Shown piece after piece: positions 1-19,600 of a stretch of DNA of 64,000 bases; position 1 is the first letter of the stretch, and each line of letters begins with the position of its first letter. Position numbers and translations under genes: made by a program. The notes below the pieces were generated by a model. The model worked only from the letters and a program-made list of their open reading frames with translations, made no database searches and had not been told where the DNA came from. The stretch is from contig NC_021677.1 of NCBI RefSeq assembly GCF_000247815.1, positions 1 through 64,000 of the forward strand. The letters are read 5' to 3'. The DNA is from Ficedula albicollis. Lineage: Eukaryota > Chordata > Aves > Passeriformes > Muscicapidae.

Positions 1-224
1 TAACAATGCAGTTACTCACCTGCAGGAAGTGCCACCTGCCACTGTCCAGAATAATTCTGGTCATGCAGCAAGGGGAATCCCAGGACTTGTCCTGCTCAAT
101 GCTCCCTGCAAAGAGACATTGCAAGAGCAAATTTACAGCTGCTGGGTAAATCCTGGAAAGGGCAGGAAAATCAGGGTTATGGGAAGAGTTTGGTGCTGTC
201 ACATCAGCTGCCAGCCAGTTCTAC

Positions 225-547
225 CCTAGAGCTGTGGCAGGGGCTGGTGTGTAAAGCAGCTTTAGCAGAAGAGAAGGAGCTGCAGTTCCCTTGCTGGCGC
301 CAAGGATTCCTGTACTTGGGAAGGGGGGTTCATACCTGTGAGCCAGAGACTGGCTCAGTCAGTTGGAGCAGAATCCTGGTACTGCCCAGGTGGTTGTGGC
401 AGGGGCTGGTGTATAAAGCAGCTTCAGCAGAAGAGAAGGCGCTGCAGTTCCCTTGCTGGTGCCAAGGATTCCCAGACTTGGGAGGTTCATACCAGTGACC
501 CAGAGACTGGCTCAGTCAGTTGGAGCAGAATCCTGGTACTGCCCATG
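225..547. repeat. Diverged two-copy tandem repeat, about 160 bp
   Basis: Two adjacent copies share a stretch that starts with the tggcaggggctggtgt block (about 235 and 397) and ends with the ctcagtcagttggagcagaa block (about 355 and 513). They differ by scattered substitutions and small indels, so the duplication is older than most others in this window. The overlapping short reading frames here are not convincing genes. Confidence 0.75.
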
Positions 548-799
548 TTGTGAACTCAATTTTCTCATAGGCCGTGATCTTGAGAGTCAGATTTATGGAA
601 TCCTCTCGACCCCAATATATCCTGTAATCTGGAAGTTACGAGGAAAATAATCAACTGAGTTTTAATAAAAGGGGTTTTGCCATGGCAGAACTTTTTTGAC
701 TTGCAAAGCAAAGGGGAGGGGGAGCATCTCACCTGGCAGGTGTTGGAGAAGCAGCCCGAGCGGAACCGCGGTCCCCCACCACGGCATCACCCAACAGCT

Positions 800-2570
800 G
801 GACTGCCTGGAGGAGTGGCTGCAGCGCCGCGCTGTGCCCACAAGGCGGCAGCACTGCCTCGAGGAGTGGCTGCAGTACCGGACTGTGCCCACAAGGCGGC
901 AGCACTGCCTCGAGGAGTGGCTGCAGTACCGGACTGTGCCCACAAGGCGGCAGCACTGCCTCGAGGAGTGGCTGCAGTACCGGACTGTGCCCACAAGGCG
1001 GCAGCACTGCCTCGAGGAGTGGCTGCAGTACCGGACTGTGCCCACAAGGCGGCAGCACTGCCTCGAGGAGTGGCTGCAGTACCGGACTGTGCCCACAAGG
1101 CGGCAGCACTGCCTCGAGGAGTGGCTGCAGTACCGGACTGTGCCCACAAGGCGGCAGCACTGCCTCGAGGAGTGGCTGCAGTACCGGACTGTGCCCACAA
1201 GGCGGCAGCACTGCCTCGAGGAGTGGCTGCAGTACCGGACCGTGCCCACAAGGCGGCAGCACTGCCTGGAGGAGTGGCTGCAGTACCGGACTGTGCCCAC
1301 AAGGCGGCAGCACTGCCTCGAGGAGTGGCTGCAGTACCGGACCGTGCCCACAAGGCGGCAGCACTGCCTGGAGGAGTGGCTGCAGTACCGGACTGTGCCC
1401 ACAAGGCGGCAGCACTGCCTCGAGGAGTGGCTGCAGTACCGGACCGTGCCCACAAGGCGGCAGCACTGCCTGGAGGAGTGGCTGCAGTACCGGACTGTGC
1501 CCACAAGGCGGCAGCACTGCCTCGAGGAGTGGCTGCAGTACCGGACCGTGCCCACAAGGCGGCAGCACTGCCTGGAGGAGTGGCTGCAGTACCGGACTGT
1601 GCCCACAAGGCGGCAGCACTGCCTCGAGGAGTGGCTGCAGTACCGGACCGTGCCCACAAGGCGGCAGCACTGCCTGGAGGAGTGGCTGCAGTACCGGACT
1701 GTGCCCACAAGACGGCAGCACTGCCTGGAGGAATGGCTGCAGTACCGGACCGTGCCCACAAGGCGGCAGCACTGCCTGGAGGAGTGGCTGCAGTACCGGA
1801 CCGTGCCCACAAGGCGGCAGCACTGCCTGGAGGAGTGGCTGCAGTACCGGACCGTGCCCACAAGGCGGCAGCACTGCCTGGAGGAGTGGCTGCAGTACCG
1901 GACCGTGCCCACAAGGCGGCAGCACTGCCTGGAGGAGTGGCTGCAGTACCGGACCGTGCCCACAAGGCGGCAGCACTGCCTGGAGGAGTGGCTGCAGTAC
2001 CGGACCGTGCCCACAAGGCGGCAGCACTGCCTGGAGGAGTGGCTGCAGTACCGGACCGTGCCCACAAGGCGGCAGCACTGCCTGGAGGAGTGGCTGCAGT
2101 ACCGGACCGTGCCCACAAGGCGGCAGCACTGCCTGGAGGAGTGGCTGCAGTACCGGACCGTGCCCACAAGGCGGCAGCACTGCCTGGAGGAGTGGCTGCA
2201 GTACCGGACCGTGCCCACAAGGCGGCAGCACTGCCTGGAGGAGTGGCTGCAGTACCGGACCGTGCCCACAAGGCGGCAGCACTGCCTGGAGGAGTGGCTG
2301 CAGTACCGGACCGTGCCCACAAGGCGGCAGCACTGCCTGGAGGAGTGGCTGCAGTACCGGACCGTGCCCACAAGGCGGCAGCACTGCCTGGAGGAGTGGC
2401 TGCAGTACCGGACCGTGCCCACAAGGCGGCAGCACTGCCTGGAGGAGTGGCTGCAGTACCGGACCGTGCCCACAAGGCGGCAGCACTGCCTGGAGGAGTG
2501 GCTGCAGTACCGGACCGTGCCCACAAGGCGGCAGCACTGCCTGGAGGAGTGGCTGCAGTACCGGACCGTG
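800..2570. repeat. 51-bp minisatellite array, about 34.7 copies
   Basis: The unit is 51 bp (17 codons), GC-rich, and contains ctgcagtaccgg and gtgcccacaaggcgg. Two diagnostic sites vary: ctcgag versus ctggag, and ggactg versus ggaccg. The first copy (about 801-851) is a diverged founder-like unit. Copies up to about 1240 are mostly ctcgag/ggactg. From about 1240 to 1730 two unit types alternate, giving a 102-bp dimer. From about 1730 to 2570 almost all copies are ctggag/ggaccg. Because 51 is a multiple of three and the unit has no stop in any frame, very long ORFs appear on both strands. I see no gene structure around them, so I call this a noncoding minisatellite. Confidence 0.93.
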
Positions 2571-2617
2571 TATAAAAACTCCAAAAGTCCATTAAAAACC
2601 CCTTAATAAAAACCCTA

Positions 2618-2687
2618 AAAAGAACGTCGAAAAGCCCCAAAATTCCCCTTTGAAAGAACGTCGAAAAGCCCCAAAATTCCCCTTTGA
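2618..2687. repeat. 35-bp two-copy tandem repeat
   Basis: The block gaacgtcgaaaagccccaaa is followed by attcccctttga twice in immediate succession, just downstream of the 51-bp array. The surrounding sequence is A/C-rich (aaaaccccttaataaaaacc), unlike the AT-rich flank that follows. Confidence 0.8.
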
Positions 2688-2699
2688 ATCCCTCAAAAA

Positions 2700-5600
2700 A
2701 TCCCTTTAAAACCCCTTCTCAGTTCAGTAAGAAAACTTTGATTCAGTCTGATTAAACAAAAATGGAAGTTTTGGAAGAGTATCTCTGAAGAACAGAGCCG
2801 CAGTATAATAAAGGACTTTTCCATATTCACAACCATCTTAGGGGATCCTTCTGCCCTGGTGAATGAACCACACTCATGCTGAGAATTAGGGTGCTTTACT
2901 CTCTGCTTTGTCATCTACCTGGAAGTTTTCTCCAGCTGGAGGGTTCACAGTGTGAAAGTGTCCCTGTCTTTCTCTTTATAACCTGCAACGCTGCCAGCAT
3001 CTGAAAATTTCAAGGGAGGGAAAGTGGTGGGTAGTCAGGGTTCTCTGATTCCATTTTTCACACTTTAGGGGTGACCTCAGGAAGAAAACATTTTTCCTAC
3101 TCTTTAAGTATTTAGCCCTTGTCTTCTCTGTTTTCCAAAAGTTTCATTCTCTAGAAATACACTCCTGCTGACTTGCAGGAGTCACCTATGAGCGTTATTG
3201 CAAATGTACACATATATTTCTGATCACAGTTTCTGTCTCTGAAATGTATTTAAAGCATGTTAAGCCTTCTTTGATGACCTGTTGCTTATAGAAGTTGCCA
3301 CTGTATTCTGTGGAGGTTTCTGGCTCTAAGTGAAGAAACTGTTTGACTTTTATACATGGTGAAAGGGAACCTCGGCCCTTGAGTACGGTGTTTCCTCCTT
3401 GGCAATGTGTACCCCCTTAGGCTGAGGCTTCCTTTATTTATGTTGAAAAAGCACAAAAGAAATGTGCCTCAGGATTGTAACAATGGTATCTTGCTGCCCG
3501 TCTTGTGGAGCTTTTGTCTAATGCCTAGAGGCGATATTAGGGTGGGTGTATTTCCTCAGGAGTTCTCCGTGCATTTTGTCTTTCACTCTGTGTGACCACC
3601 TCCTTTCAAGGGCAAACAAACTTGGCCGTCCTCCTGACTCACAGCTGCTTTTATTCCTAAGTTTTCTTTGAAAGAGAGACGAGCAGCTGGAGCACTGAGC
3701 TTGGACGTTGCCGCTCTGCTGGAGAGAGGGGACGGGGGTGTGGGGGGAGCGAGGAGCTCTCCGGGCACTGTGGGGCTGCAGCTCTTAGTCTGCTCCAAGC
3801 CATCTGTCAGGTGCAGCCTGGAGCAAGGGTGAGTGTGGGTGGCCCTCAATAGTCCATGGCTTGCCGGTGAGGAACTGCTGGTATGGAGGTAGAAGGGAGG
3901 GAGGGGTCAGTTTTGCTAATGGGGAGGTGATCAGGGCACTGGATCCCTTCTGCCTTGCCATCTGAAGTGACTTTCCGTCTTCTTGTCACACCACAGGCTC
4001 AGAGCAATCATTCCCTGTCCAGTTAAGGCTCAGCTTCATTTGTGGATATTGATGCTGTTCTGTGCTTCACTAGAAAACTGGTATTTGTTCTTTCCTTTGG
4101 GTTATATTTTATTTGTGTATGAATTCAGCTGTGTAGCTGCATTAGAGTGTGCAGCCAGTCTGGCCACCTCTGCTTTCTTTCGTTTCCTTGGGCAGTAGCG
4201 ACTGGTTGATGCAGAATCCTATTCCAGGTGGCACTGATTTATATACTTCAAGTAAGATACCTGCGCTGGGATGCAGCGCGGCAGGATAGCAGCCAAGAGT
4301 TTTGAGAAGGGTTTGGGGACAAGAGGCTGCAGGGCCAGGAGGGCAGGGGTCATTTCAGCAGGAGAAGGCTCTCTTAGTTACATTGGTGCATATTGGGCAT
4401 GGGTAAGTGCAATGGGAGTGTTCTGCGACTGCCAACAGAAGCCTTTAATGCTCTGAGAATTAAAAGCATCATGTAGAAAGTGGGGGAAAACAACAGAGTT
4501 TTAAAGAGCGTCTAAGTGACTGACATAAGTAGATGCAATAAAAGCTTAATCAGGGAATGATAACTGGTAATATTGAGTGATATATCCTTAGACAAAATAT
4601 TCCTGGTTTATTTTATGCTTGGGCACTTGGGCTTTTTTGGGACCGGCTTTGTATTTAGACATTGCCTGATACATGGTGTGTGTGACTTTGTTACTCAGTT
4701 TTGCTTTGACGGTCTTAAGACTTATGCGGATTTTGTTTTGCAAAGAATTCCACAGTACTCTGACAATCGAAGCTGGTAGGGATAGCAAAACGTTTTCCAA
4801 AGAAAGTGGCTTTATAAACACATTCACACCACCACTGTAATTTTTATGTCTACATTCTTGCCTGCTTACAACCACAGTGAAATAGTTAACAGTGCTTATT
4901 TATGAGCAGTGTTTAATAGGCTTGAGAGTGAAACACCACGGCAAAAGATGAGGCAGGTGCACAGTTTCCTTAGGTCTTGTCTCCAGCCTATCTTTTTTCA
5001 GCTTGAAACATCAGGCTTTTTTCAAACAGATATTTCAGAGAGAGATTGTGAGGCGCAGGGTGGCACCCAGCATATAAAATAACAAGTTCACACTCTATGG
5101 CCACTCATTTGATGGATATTTTGATTCCAGTGATCAGATATTAGGCAAACTATGGGAGAAGAAAAGAGATTTTATGGGATATGGAAGACACAGGAAAAGC
5201 TGATGCCACAGAGATTTATGCTAGTTCTCTAGGTCTTAAATTCTGTAGAAATACAATCCAACAAACTCAAGAGTCTTACTTGGTGAGTGAATATGCATTG
5301 GATGCAGATTCATTGGATGCAGACTTATTCTGGATTTAAAAAAAAAAAAATCCAGATCAGTTTTGATTAGAACTGCACTTCATATTATTAGAATGTGATA
5401 GATGCATTTGTATGACGTGAAAGTTCACAGTTATGTTTAGTTCTCTCCTCTCAGCAATTTATAACCTGAGCCTTAGTCGCCTACCCAATCTCCAGCCCCT
5501 TTCAGGATATATAAATAAATACAGTGTAATACAAAGCAGTAAAATTTATGATCGTTGATTGATGTCACTCGTGTCTCTTTCTTGTGATGCTGAATAGAGG

Positions 5601-7650
5601 GTAAAGAAAACAATTTCTTAAAACATGCACAATCTTGATTCTTTCTGTAGGTATGTAACAGCAGTACGCAAACTTGTTACCTAATATGATGATTAACGAA
5701 GAAAGTGAGATTTTCACCTCTAGAATGAAACTAGCTCCTGTGTAGGAAACCTGTCCAAAGCATTTTGAGTCCTGAGAGTCAGACAGAAATGTTATTTCTT
5801 GGGCTGGTGAGTCCCTGAGATGCATTTTATGTCCACTATGACATAAAATGGTAGGTGGGCTCATTCACGAAGGATATTTTAAAATGCCCCATATTCTGAG
5901 GGCTAAGTAGCTCAGCTTCCTCAGTGCTGGACTTAGAATTAACCACAGGCTGCTTAAATTTTAGCACAATTCTTAATGATTGACTGATTCTTCTTGAAAA
6001 AAAAGTGGTCTGCCTCTGCTGAGAGTGTAAATAATAATAAGCACGTTCTGGGTTTAATGCTATTTTAATCCTGTTGAATAGCGCTTCATTTAAAATTGAT
6101 TGCAACTACTTAAATTCACGTGTGTAATGATTTATTTATTACAACTCAAATTATTTTGATACATCCCAGTATATTAATCCCTTCTGAAAAGCAAAATAGT
6201 AAATGTCACTAGCTGTTCTGCAGCAGATCTCAAGTTACCTGTGCTGTAATTATTTATATTAAGGATATTGTAAAAGAGCCTATAGGAAACAGTTTCGTTG
6301 TGTCTAATGCAGGATCAAAGAGAGTCTTTTAAGGTGGAGAGGAAAATGCTATTATAGTGGGGACAGATCTAAGATTTCTTATTTGAGTAATTAAACCAAT
6401 TTTGTATTTTTAAATGCATTTCTAGGAAGTAGTGACTTTATGATTGTTACTCAAGTCGGCCCTTGTGTTTGGATTAAAATGCATTTGAATTTGTTCTTTT
6501 TATCCAGATGTTTTAGCATTCAAGGAGACAATTTCTTGCACAATGAACAGCAGTTTTAATGATTGTTTTATCGTTTTTGATGAGCTTTTGATGACATGAC
6601 TTTTAGGCATGTATGATTCAGAGTTTGAGATTTGTTGAGTGTGATTTGAAGATAGCTTTTAGTTAGAGAAATAATTCTTAACTGAATCTAATAAAGGGTA
6701 AATAGTTTTCATAGCAATTGTAGCTGGAAAGCAATTTGCCTGAAGTTTTCAGGAAAACTAGAGAATCCAGATTTTTGTTCCTAAACTGAAAGTTAGTTTA
6801 AATGGTGGATTTCAGGTCTAAGCTTGAGTCTGGTTCTGGGGCCTTGCACAGCTCCACAGAAATGCTATGTTTTTCAGTGTGGGACTTTTTCTGAGTGTGG
6901 AAAAGTAGAGATCACAGTAGGATGACTGGAATAGCTCTTGTCACATCCCATAGAAAGATTGTGTTTCATGTGACTTCAACCCTTATTCTGTGTAAGTAGG
7001 ATGACTGGAATAGCTGTTGTCACATCCCATAGAAAGATTCTGTTTCATGTGACTTCAACCCTTATTCTGTGTAGAGCAAGGAGACGTGTCGTTCCTAACC
7101 ACAGCTTTTTGCTCATTGCATTGCAAAAGCAATGCAGAGCTGTCCCTTTCCTGTGTGATAACAAACTTAGGCAACGAAATTACTAAATCTTGTACCTCGG
7201 AGCAAAAAGTCTTCCACACCTGTCAAACTGTATTTGTAAATGAGCTTGTTGACTCACACCCAGCATAAATCTAGGGAGAGAAGATGGCAGCTACTGAAAA
7301 TGTAGTGCATTACAGGAAAAGGATATTATTTCGGGTATCAATATATTACCTTTCAAATACTGAAAGCCATTCAGTAAAATCCAGGCTTTCCAATAACTAA
7401 TCCCATTGGAGCTAAATGGAAGATTTGTCAGCCCACTGTTTAAAACTCTCATCAAGAGACTTATTTACTTGAAAAATAGGTAATCTGTTTAATAGAAATT
7501 GAAACTATTAATTCCAAATTTACTATTCAGTAAAATACATTTTATGTTTCATGAATATTGTGTGCTTTCTTGGTTTCAGCCTAAGCTTTAAATAGTGAAA
7601 TCAATTTCTTTCCTCAACTCTATTCATCATGAGAAAATATAAATTCTGTC
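2700..7650. other. Gene-poor, mostly unique DNA
   Basis: No exon chain, RNA gene or recognised transposon is visible on either strand. Open frames are short and resemble nothing I recognise. The only clear structure is the 79-bp duplication at 6917-7074. If the IAPP annotation is right, this lies beyond the 3' end of that gene. Confidence 0.6.
6917..7074. repeat. 79-bp two-copy tandem duplication
   Basis: The unit begins gtaggatgactggaatagct and is repeated head-to-tail with an exact 79-bp offset. Only a few bases differ (for example ctcttgtc/ctgttgtc and gattgtg/gattctg), so it is recent. Confidence 0.9.
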
Positions 7651-7656
7651 TTTTAT

Positions 7657-8276
<620 letters not shown>

Positions 8277-8279
8277 TAG

Positions 8280-10760
8280 TAAAAAGCAGAAGTTTAGTAT
8301 TTTTAGTATTTTAAAGGGAATATAGCCATGATTATCACATTGTATTCTTAATTTTCCTCTTTTGTTTTTTTTTTGTTTGCTTGCATATTCTCTGAAAGGT
8401 GTAGGGAAGCCAGATGAATTGAAAAAGAACCCAAGCTATGTAAGGCTCAATTCTCAAGTAATATTTACATCCCTGAAAAAGCCGAGAAATCCATACTGGG
8501 GTTTAAAAAAGTGCACAGAGGCACTTATTTTTTTTCTTACATGTCCTGAAAATTCTAGTCATGCTGTTTGCAGAGCTGATGAAGTAATGATTAAACGCTT
8601 ATTAGTAATTAATTAATTATTAAATAAATGTATTTATTTTATTTTTTTCCTTTACAGCCCACTCTTTTCCTGGCTCTTTTGCTCAGGACTGTGCTTGTAT
8701 CCAGGCTTACTATAGCTAGATCCTTCTTCTCTGAGGGGCCCAAGTGCAGCAACAGCAGGGAGGGAGCAGAGCTGTGCTGTCAAGGGAATATTGTGGGGGG
8801 ACAGCAACTGGAGGAAGTTTTTCAAGATGCTCTGGCTGATGAACTAATTAATGTAGCTCAGAATAAAAGTTGACTTGGAGTTTCAGGTGTTGGTGGTGTG
8901 GGTTTTTTTACCAATTTTTTTTTCTCTTTAATTTTAGTTTGAACGGCTCATACCAAATGCAGATGAGATTCCTGTCACCTAACTCTAGTTATCTTAAAGT
9001 TAAGTGCTCATTTTCACCTAATTGTCTAGACACTCTCTATCATCAATGAAGAAATGGAGGCACTTCAGGAGTGATTAATCCCATCCTAAAATAGGTGTCT
9101 AAACTGGGATGAATTGGAAGTAGCTGTCTTCCTCCACCAAATAGCAGGAGAGCACTGACAACTGGTTAGACAAAGAGCAGCTAAAGACAGGTGAGATGGT
9201 CCCCCTCTTCTCTCTCTCTCTCAGTGGTTTCACTGATTTAGGATATGAGTTACATTTTTCAGTATTTGTGGAATAGTTTGACAGCGTGAAATAGATGCTG
9301 GTGTCAAATCCACCAGATTCAAGAGTGCACAAGGCAGAAATTAATGTACCCAGTTCCACTGGTCCTGTGCATGGGCAGCCTGTGCTTCGTTGGGATTTGT
9401 CAAATGGCACCTGAAAAAACAAAAGCTGGTGCATAAAGCATTGCTCATATTCCAGGTTGGGATCAGCCTAGAGGTCAGCAGCCACCCACAGGGAAGGCTG
9501 CTTGGTTACTGCTCTGTATAAACAGTGTCACAGTGACACTTCAAAGCTGTCCTCTCACTTTCTCATTTGTTTTCTGGAACGCAAATATTCTAACTGAATA
9601 ATAAATCAAGCACACACTGTGTGTGCAACGTAACTCAAAAGTAACTGGAATGGAAAGCATTTCAAGCTGGCAGAAATATTAGACAAGTTTAATGCCATAT
9701 AAATGGTTTTCTCAATAAAATTCAGAATTAATATCCATTAGAACATTAATGAAGGTTGAAACTTTCCTCAATAAAGAGAGTAATCAGTAATATTTTTACA
9801 GTAAGAATCTTGAGCAGTTATTTTCATTCCCATGCATTTTTTGTGAAGTGAAATGAATATGCCATTTAACATTAAATGTAGTAAAAAAGTTTTTATTTCA
9901 AGGTATACTTTGCAACAGAAACAAACCAACTGAAGGCAGTTATTAAACTTTCATTTGCCTCTCCAGAACGAAGGTTCTGCTTAATGTTTTTCATAATTGG
10001 ACAATAGTGTTTTTCAGATGGCAGTGAACCCTTCATGAGGACGTGTGGATAAAACAGCCATTTCTGTGATAGATGATGTCGCCTCTATGAAATTTTCTTA
10101 AAATTTAAAGGAATTTAAAGGTTTTTAAGCCTGCAGTGATTCTGGGCTGAGATAGGGGAAAATAACACTGACAGTCTCTCATTAAGGTCTGCCCATCTCT
10201 GAAATACTTTCCCTGGATTCTGGTAGCAATGTAAGTATGCCAGTAGAAAAATTACTGAGTTTTAGGTCTTGAACTACTCATTGTTTTTTTCTCTTCCCTT
10301 TGTTGTTCTAGTTCAGGGAAAGGATCACCCAAGGGCTGGAATTTCTGCTAGATTTTTATCAGAGCTTTCTCTTACTCATATTTAAAAGCACTTATACTCA
10401 TTATGCTTACATTTTACTGATACCATCCCAACATAAGAACTGCAAATCTTTAAAGTCCCCAACAGGCACAGAAGTCTATGCTGCAAGACCACATTTCCTT
10501 GCTTGCTTCATGTTATAGTGGAAACAGACCCCTGCATAATTGTACGATTGTGGTGCACAATGCTGCGCCTTTTCTCCTCTAGTTTTTCCTTCAGCTGTAC
10601 AAAACAAGATGCTGTAGATGTTTCAAAACCAGAAGATTCTTCTGTTTGACTTTCATTAGGGCATGACTTCTGCTAGCATTCTGATATTTATTGTTCTTTA
10701 ATTAAGGTGGGTTCTTTCTCTTACCAAACTGTGACTACAAAGACATACACATCATGGGTT
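8280..10760. other. Unique AT-rich DNA, no gene recognised
   Basis: No exon, RNA gene or recognised transposon is visible on either strand. Short T-rich tracts occur near 8360 and 8900. This is predicted to lie 3' of IAPP. Confidence 0.55.
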
Positions 10761-10776
10761 ATCTTTTTCATCCTTT

Positions 10777-10809
10777 TAATAATAGTAATAATAATAATAA
10801 TAATAATAA
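10777..10809. repeat. (TAA)n microsatellite
   Basis: About eleven trinucleotide units with one interruption (aatagtaat). It lies just beyond the proposed IAPP polyadenylation signal on the minus strand. Confidence 0.85.
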
Positions 10810-10830
10810 CTTTGTTGCTATTACTTTTCC

Positions 10831-16608
<5,778 letters not shown>

Positions 16609-16633
16609 TTCCCTCTTCCTTTCTGGCAAGTCT

Positions 16634-16643
16634 CTTTTATATC
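16634..16643 (-). promoter_or_regulatory. IAPP TATA box
   Basis: The minus strand reads GATATAAAAG, a canonical TATA element about 130 bp upstream of the proposed exon 1 donor. Upstream of it lie a CRE-like TGATGTCA (16671-16664) and a TAAT core (16694-16697) of the type bound by homeodomain factors such as PDX1. The roles of these two sites are inference. Confidence 0.65.
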
Positions 16644-16699
16644 CTTGACACCTTTCTCAGCTCTGACATCAGGCAGCACAGAGACACTGTCGTTAATTC

Positions 16700-19600
16700 C
16701 AACCCCTATAGACAGAAAGGGTCCCAGAGAGCAGCAGGGGCAGGTGGGTCATTACTGCACCAGCACATCAGCAAACATCCACCTGGTGTGTGCAGAATGC
16801 CCTCGAAAGGCACTGCAACAGCTTATTGCACATCAGGAATGCAGCCTCAGTTCTGCAGCTCTGGTAAGCTGCTGAGGTAATATTCCCTGTGGGTGTTTTT
16901 GAGGGCTAAATAAGGTAACAAAAGGTATAAAGAAAGCCAGAGCAAATGAAACACCAGGCCGCTGGTAATTGAAATATACAAGAAAACATAGCTCAGAAAA
17001 AATGGAAAAGTCAAAGTTGTGGAGGTTTGCTGTGGAATGTAGATGGAAAGGAAAGGGGTCTGAAGGGATAAAAGCTGTGTGACGAATAAGAAAAGAGTGA
17101 AAGGGTTTTTTAAATTTAAATTGACAGAGTTCTCATTCAGGTTAACACGGTAGAAATCATGTACATTTTTCAGTCAAGTCTAAATGTGAATGAAAATTCT
17201 TCACTACAAATGTAAAATACCGTATTTTACTAACACAGGTGGAATTGTCATGAGTGAAAATTGAGTCAATTAATACTTTTCTGAAGGCAAAGACTAGGAT
17301 TAAAAAGCCAGGAAATGTCAGAATAAAATTACCTGTGCAAATTTATTTCTCTGGTACGCATTGAGTATGGTTCAGGGAAAAATGTACAGCTTTTAACAGA
17401 CTAAATCCAGTGTTAATGAAATACCTAATTGCAGAATTCCGAGGATTAGAACCATTTACCTCTGATTTCAGTGGAAATTAGAAAAATCACTTTTTTTTCC
17501 CTCCCCTTCTGGCTCCTTAGTTGCTGCAAGGTACCTCATTGCCTTTGGAGAACAGGTCTTTTAATTATTTGTAAATACCAAGATTCTGGCACAAAAGCTG
17601 AACAAAAGTTCTCTGTGATAAGAAGTTACCAGGTGCATCTTTTCTGTCCTCAAGAACATGAATTAGTTCGGAACTGCTTCAGTGCCAAGTGCCCTGCCTT
17701 GACTGGAAACCCCCTTCTTTGTTGGTTTAGTCTGCAGTACCAGGTTTTCGTTGCAATGGCTCAAGTTCCAGTGTTGGCTCACTTCAGGCATCTGTGCTAC
17801 TCGAGGTGAATACTGAAGGGATATTCAGCTGGGACAGTAGCTTCTTAACTCGACTACAACAGTCTGCAAAAAACACCCTACAATGTGACAAAATGTTTTG
17901 TTGGTTGTTGTAGGTGTTGCTTTGGGGGGTTTTTTGTGTGTTGTGGTTTTTTGTTTGGTTTTTTTTTTAAAGAGGGATGCTACTGCTGGATATTTTTCTC
18001 TCTGGTTTTAATATGATCATATACTTCTTTTCACCAGGTTGCTGTAACTCCCTCTCTGAATGGACAGTCCCAGTGTAAGAGAAGTAAGTATTTTACAGTA
18101 TTTTATCTTCAGCATGACAGTAGGTTCTGTGCAACATCCGAAACAAGTTTATCTCTCCAAAGACTCACTGTAGAATTTGACTATGATGAAATAACATTCT
18201 GGTGTCACTTTTACTGTGGCAATTTCACTTCTCTGAATTGAAGGCATGATTAAACCCATTCTACAGAGATAGTGTTGTGCTGAGAAACAATTATACAGAT
18301 ACTCTGTATTGACATTAGCCAATCTTCACTGCTTGGATATTGAGCTTGAAAATGCCTTAGTGTGCTTTTTTCTGGGTGGATCCGTGTGCCACTGATACTC
18401 AGCAGTGGCCCTTATGTTTAGCCTGTGTGAGAGACATTTCAAATCCTGAAAAGTAATGGATAGATCAGTTTGGGTTTAAGATTTTAAATGACTGAACTTA
18501 ATACTCAGAATCTCCTCTGTTTTAAGACATCCAAGTGAGTGGGTTCTGTATCAAACTTGAATCAAGCTATGGGTTGAAACACCAATCTTCAAATAAATAT
18601 TAAATTCTAATTGCAGCTGTCCTGCAAGCAGACTAATGCTTTGAGAGAAGAGGAGAAAGGCTGCTTCTTGAGCGCATTGTAGAAATGAAAGTAGGCTCAT
18701 GATGTCCCAGGAGCACTGCCAGCCTCCTGGGCTGCTCAGCATCTTGGCAGAGTCAGCAAGAAGTCTATCCAGCAATTAGTCACATGTGAAGTTAACAAAA
18801 TTAAGCTATTGCAGCTCCTGTTGCAAGTTCTCTTAAGCAGGAGTAGTGTTTTCCTATACAAGCAGGAATGGAATATTAAATTGTGGAATCTCTTGGGCAG
18901 CAGAACAATTCGTAACTCAAATTTCAAGATGCTGGCACTAAATACTTTGCAGTTAGTGCCATTCAATGAGTGGTTGGAAAGCTGTTTTTACCACTGACAA
19001 AGTTCCTTAACCTTGATCTTAGAAAAAACCTTTTATTCCTGTGCATTACAACTGTTATCTGCCCAAGGAAAAAAAGAAAAAAAAATCAAGTGTTCTTATT
19101 AAAGAAATCTGTGATCAATTCTATTTTGAGTAGTTACATGGCAATTTTAGATATTTATACTGGTGTTCAAGCTCTTATGCAAAGATTTGTCTAAAGAATT
19201 GTGCCTATAAGAGGGTTAGTAAGCTCTTATGCCTATAAGAGGGTTAGGTGACACCAGAGCTCAAGCTCTTATGCAAAGATTTGTCTAAAGAATTGTGCCT
19301 ATAAGAGGGTTAGGTGACACCAGAGCTGAGGTTTAAAAACAATCCAAAAGACATGTTTTCCCAACTCCTTGGTTCCTTCTGGAAGCTACCTACACGATGT
19401 CTGGAATTCCAGAGATGCTGACCATGCTCTGCTCTGGGATGTACTGGCAGCAGAGGAGCAGGGAACCAGCCTTGTCTCAAGTCCTGGGGAGTGGGATTTG
19501 TATCCCTAAATGCCAAATGCATATAGAGACCATTCAGATGCCTGTTTCTAGTGCAGAAGTCTAAAACAGCTTACATGATCTGCGTCTGTTTCTCCTTTTT

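Noticed and set aside
662..2640. Five overlapping ORFs of 600-640 codons
   Set aside because: They follow from a stop-free 51-bp unit repeated in tandem; all frames are open, and there is no promoter, splice or composition signal favouring one.
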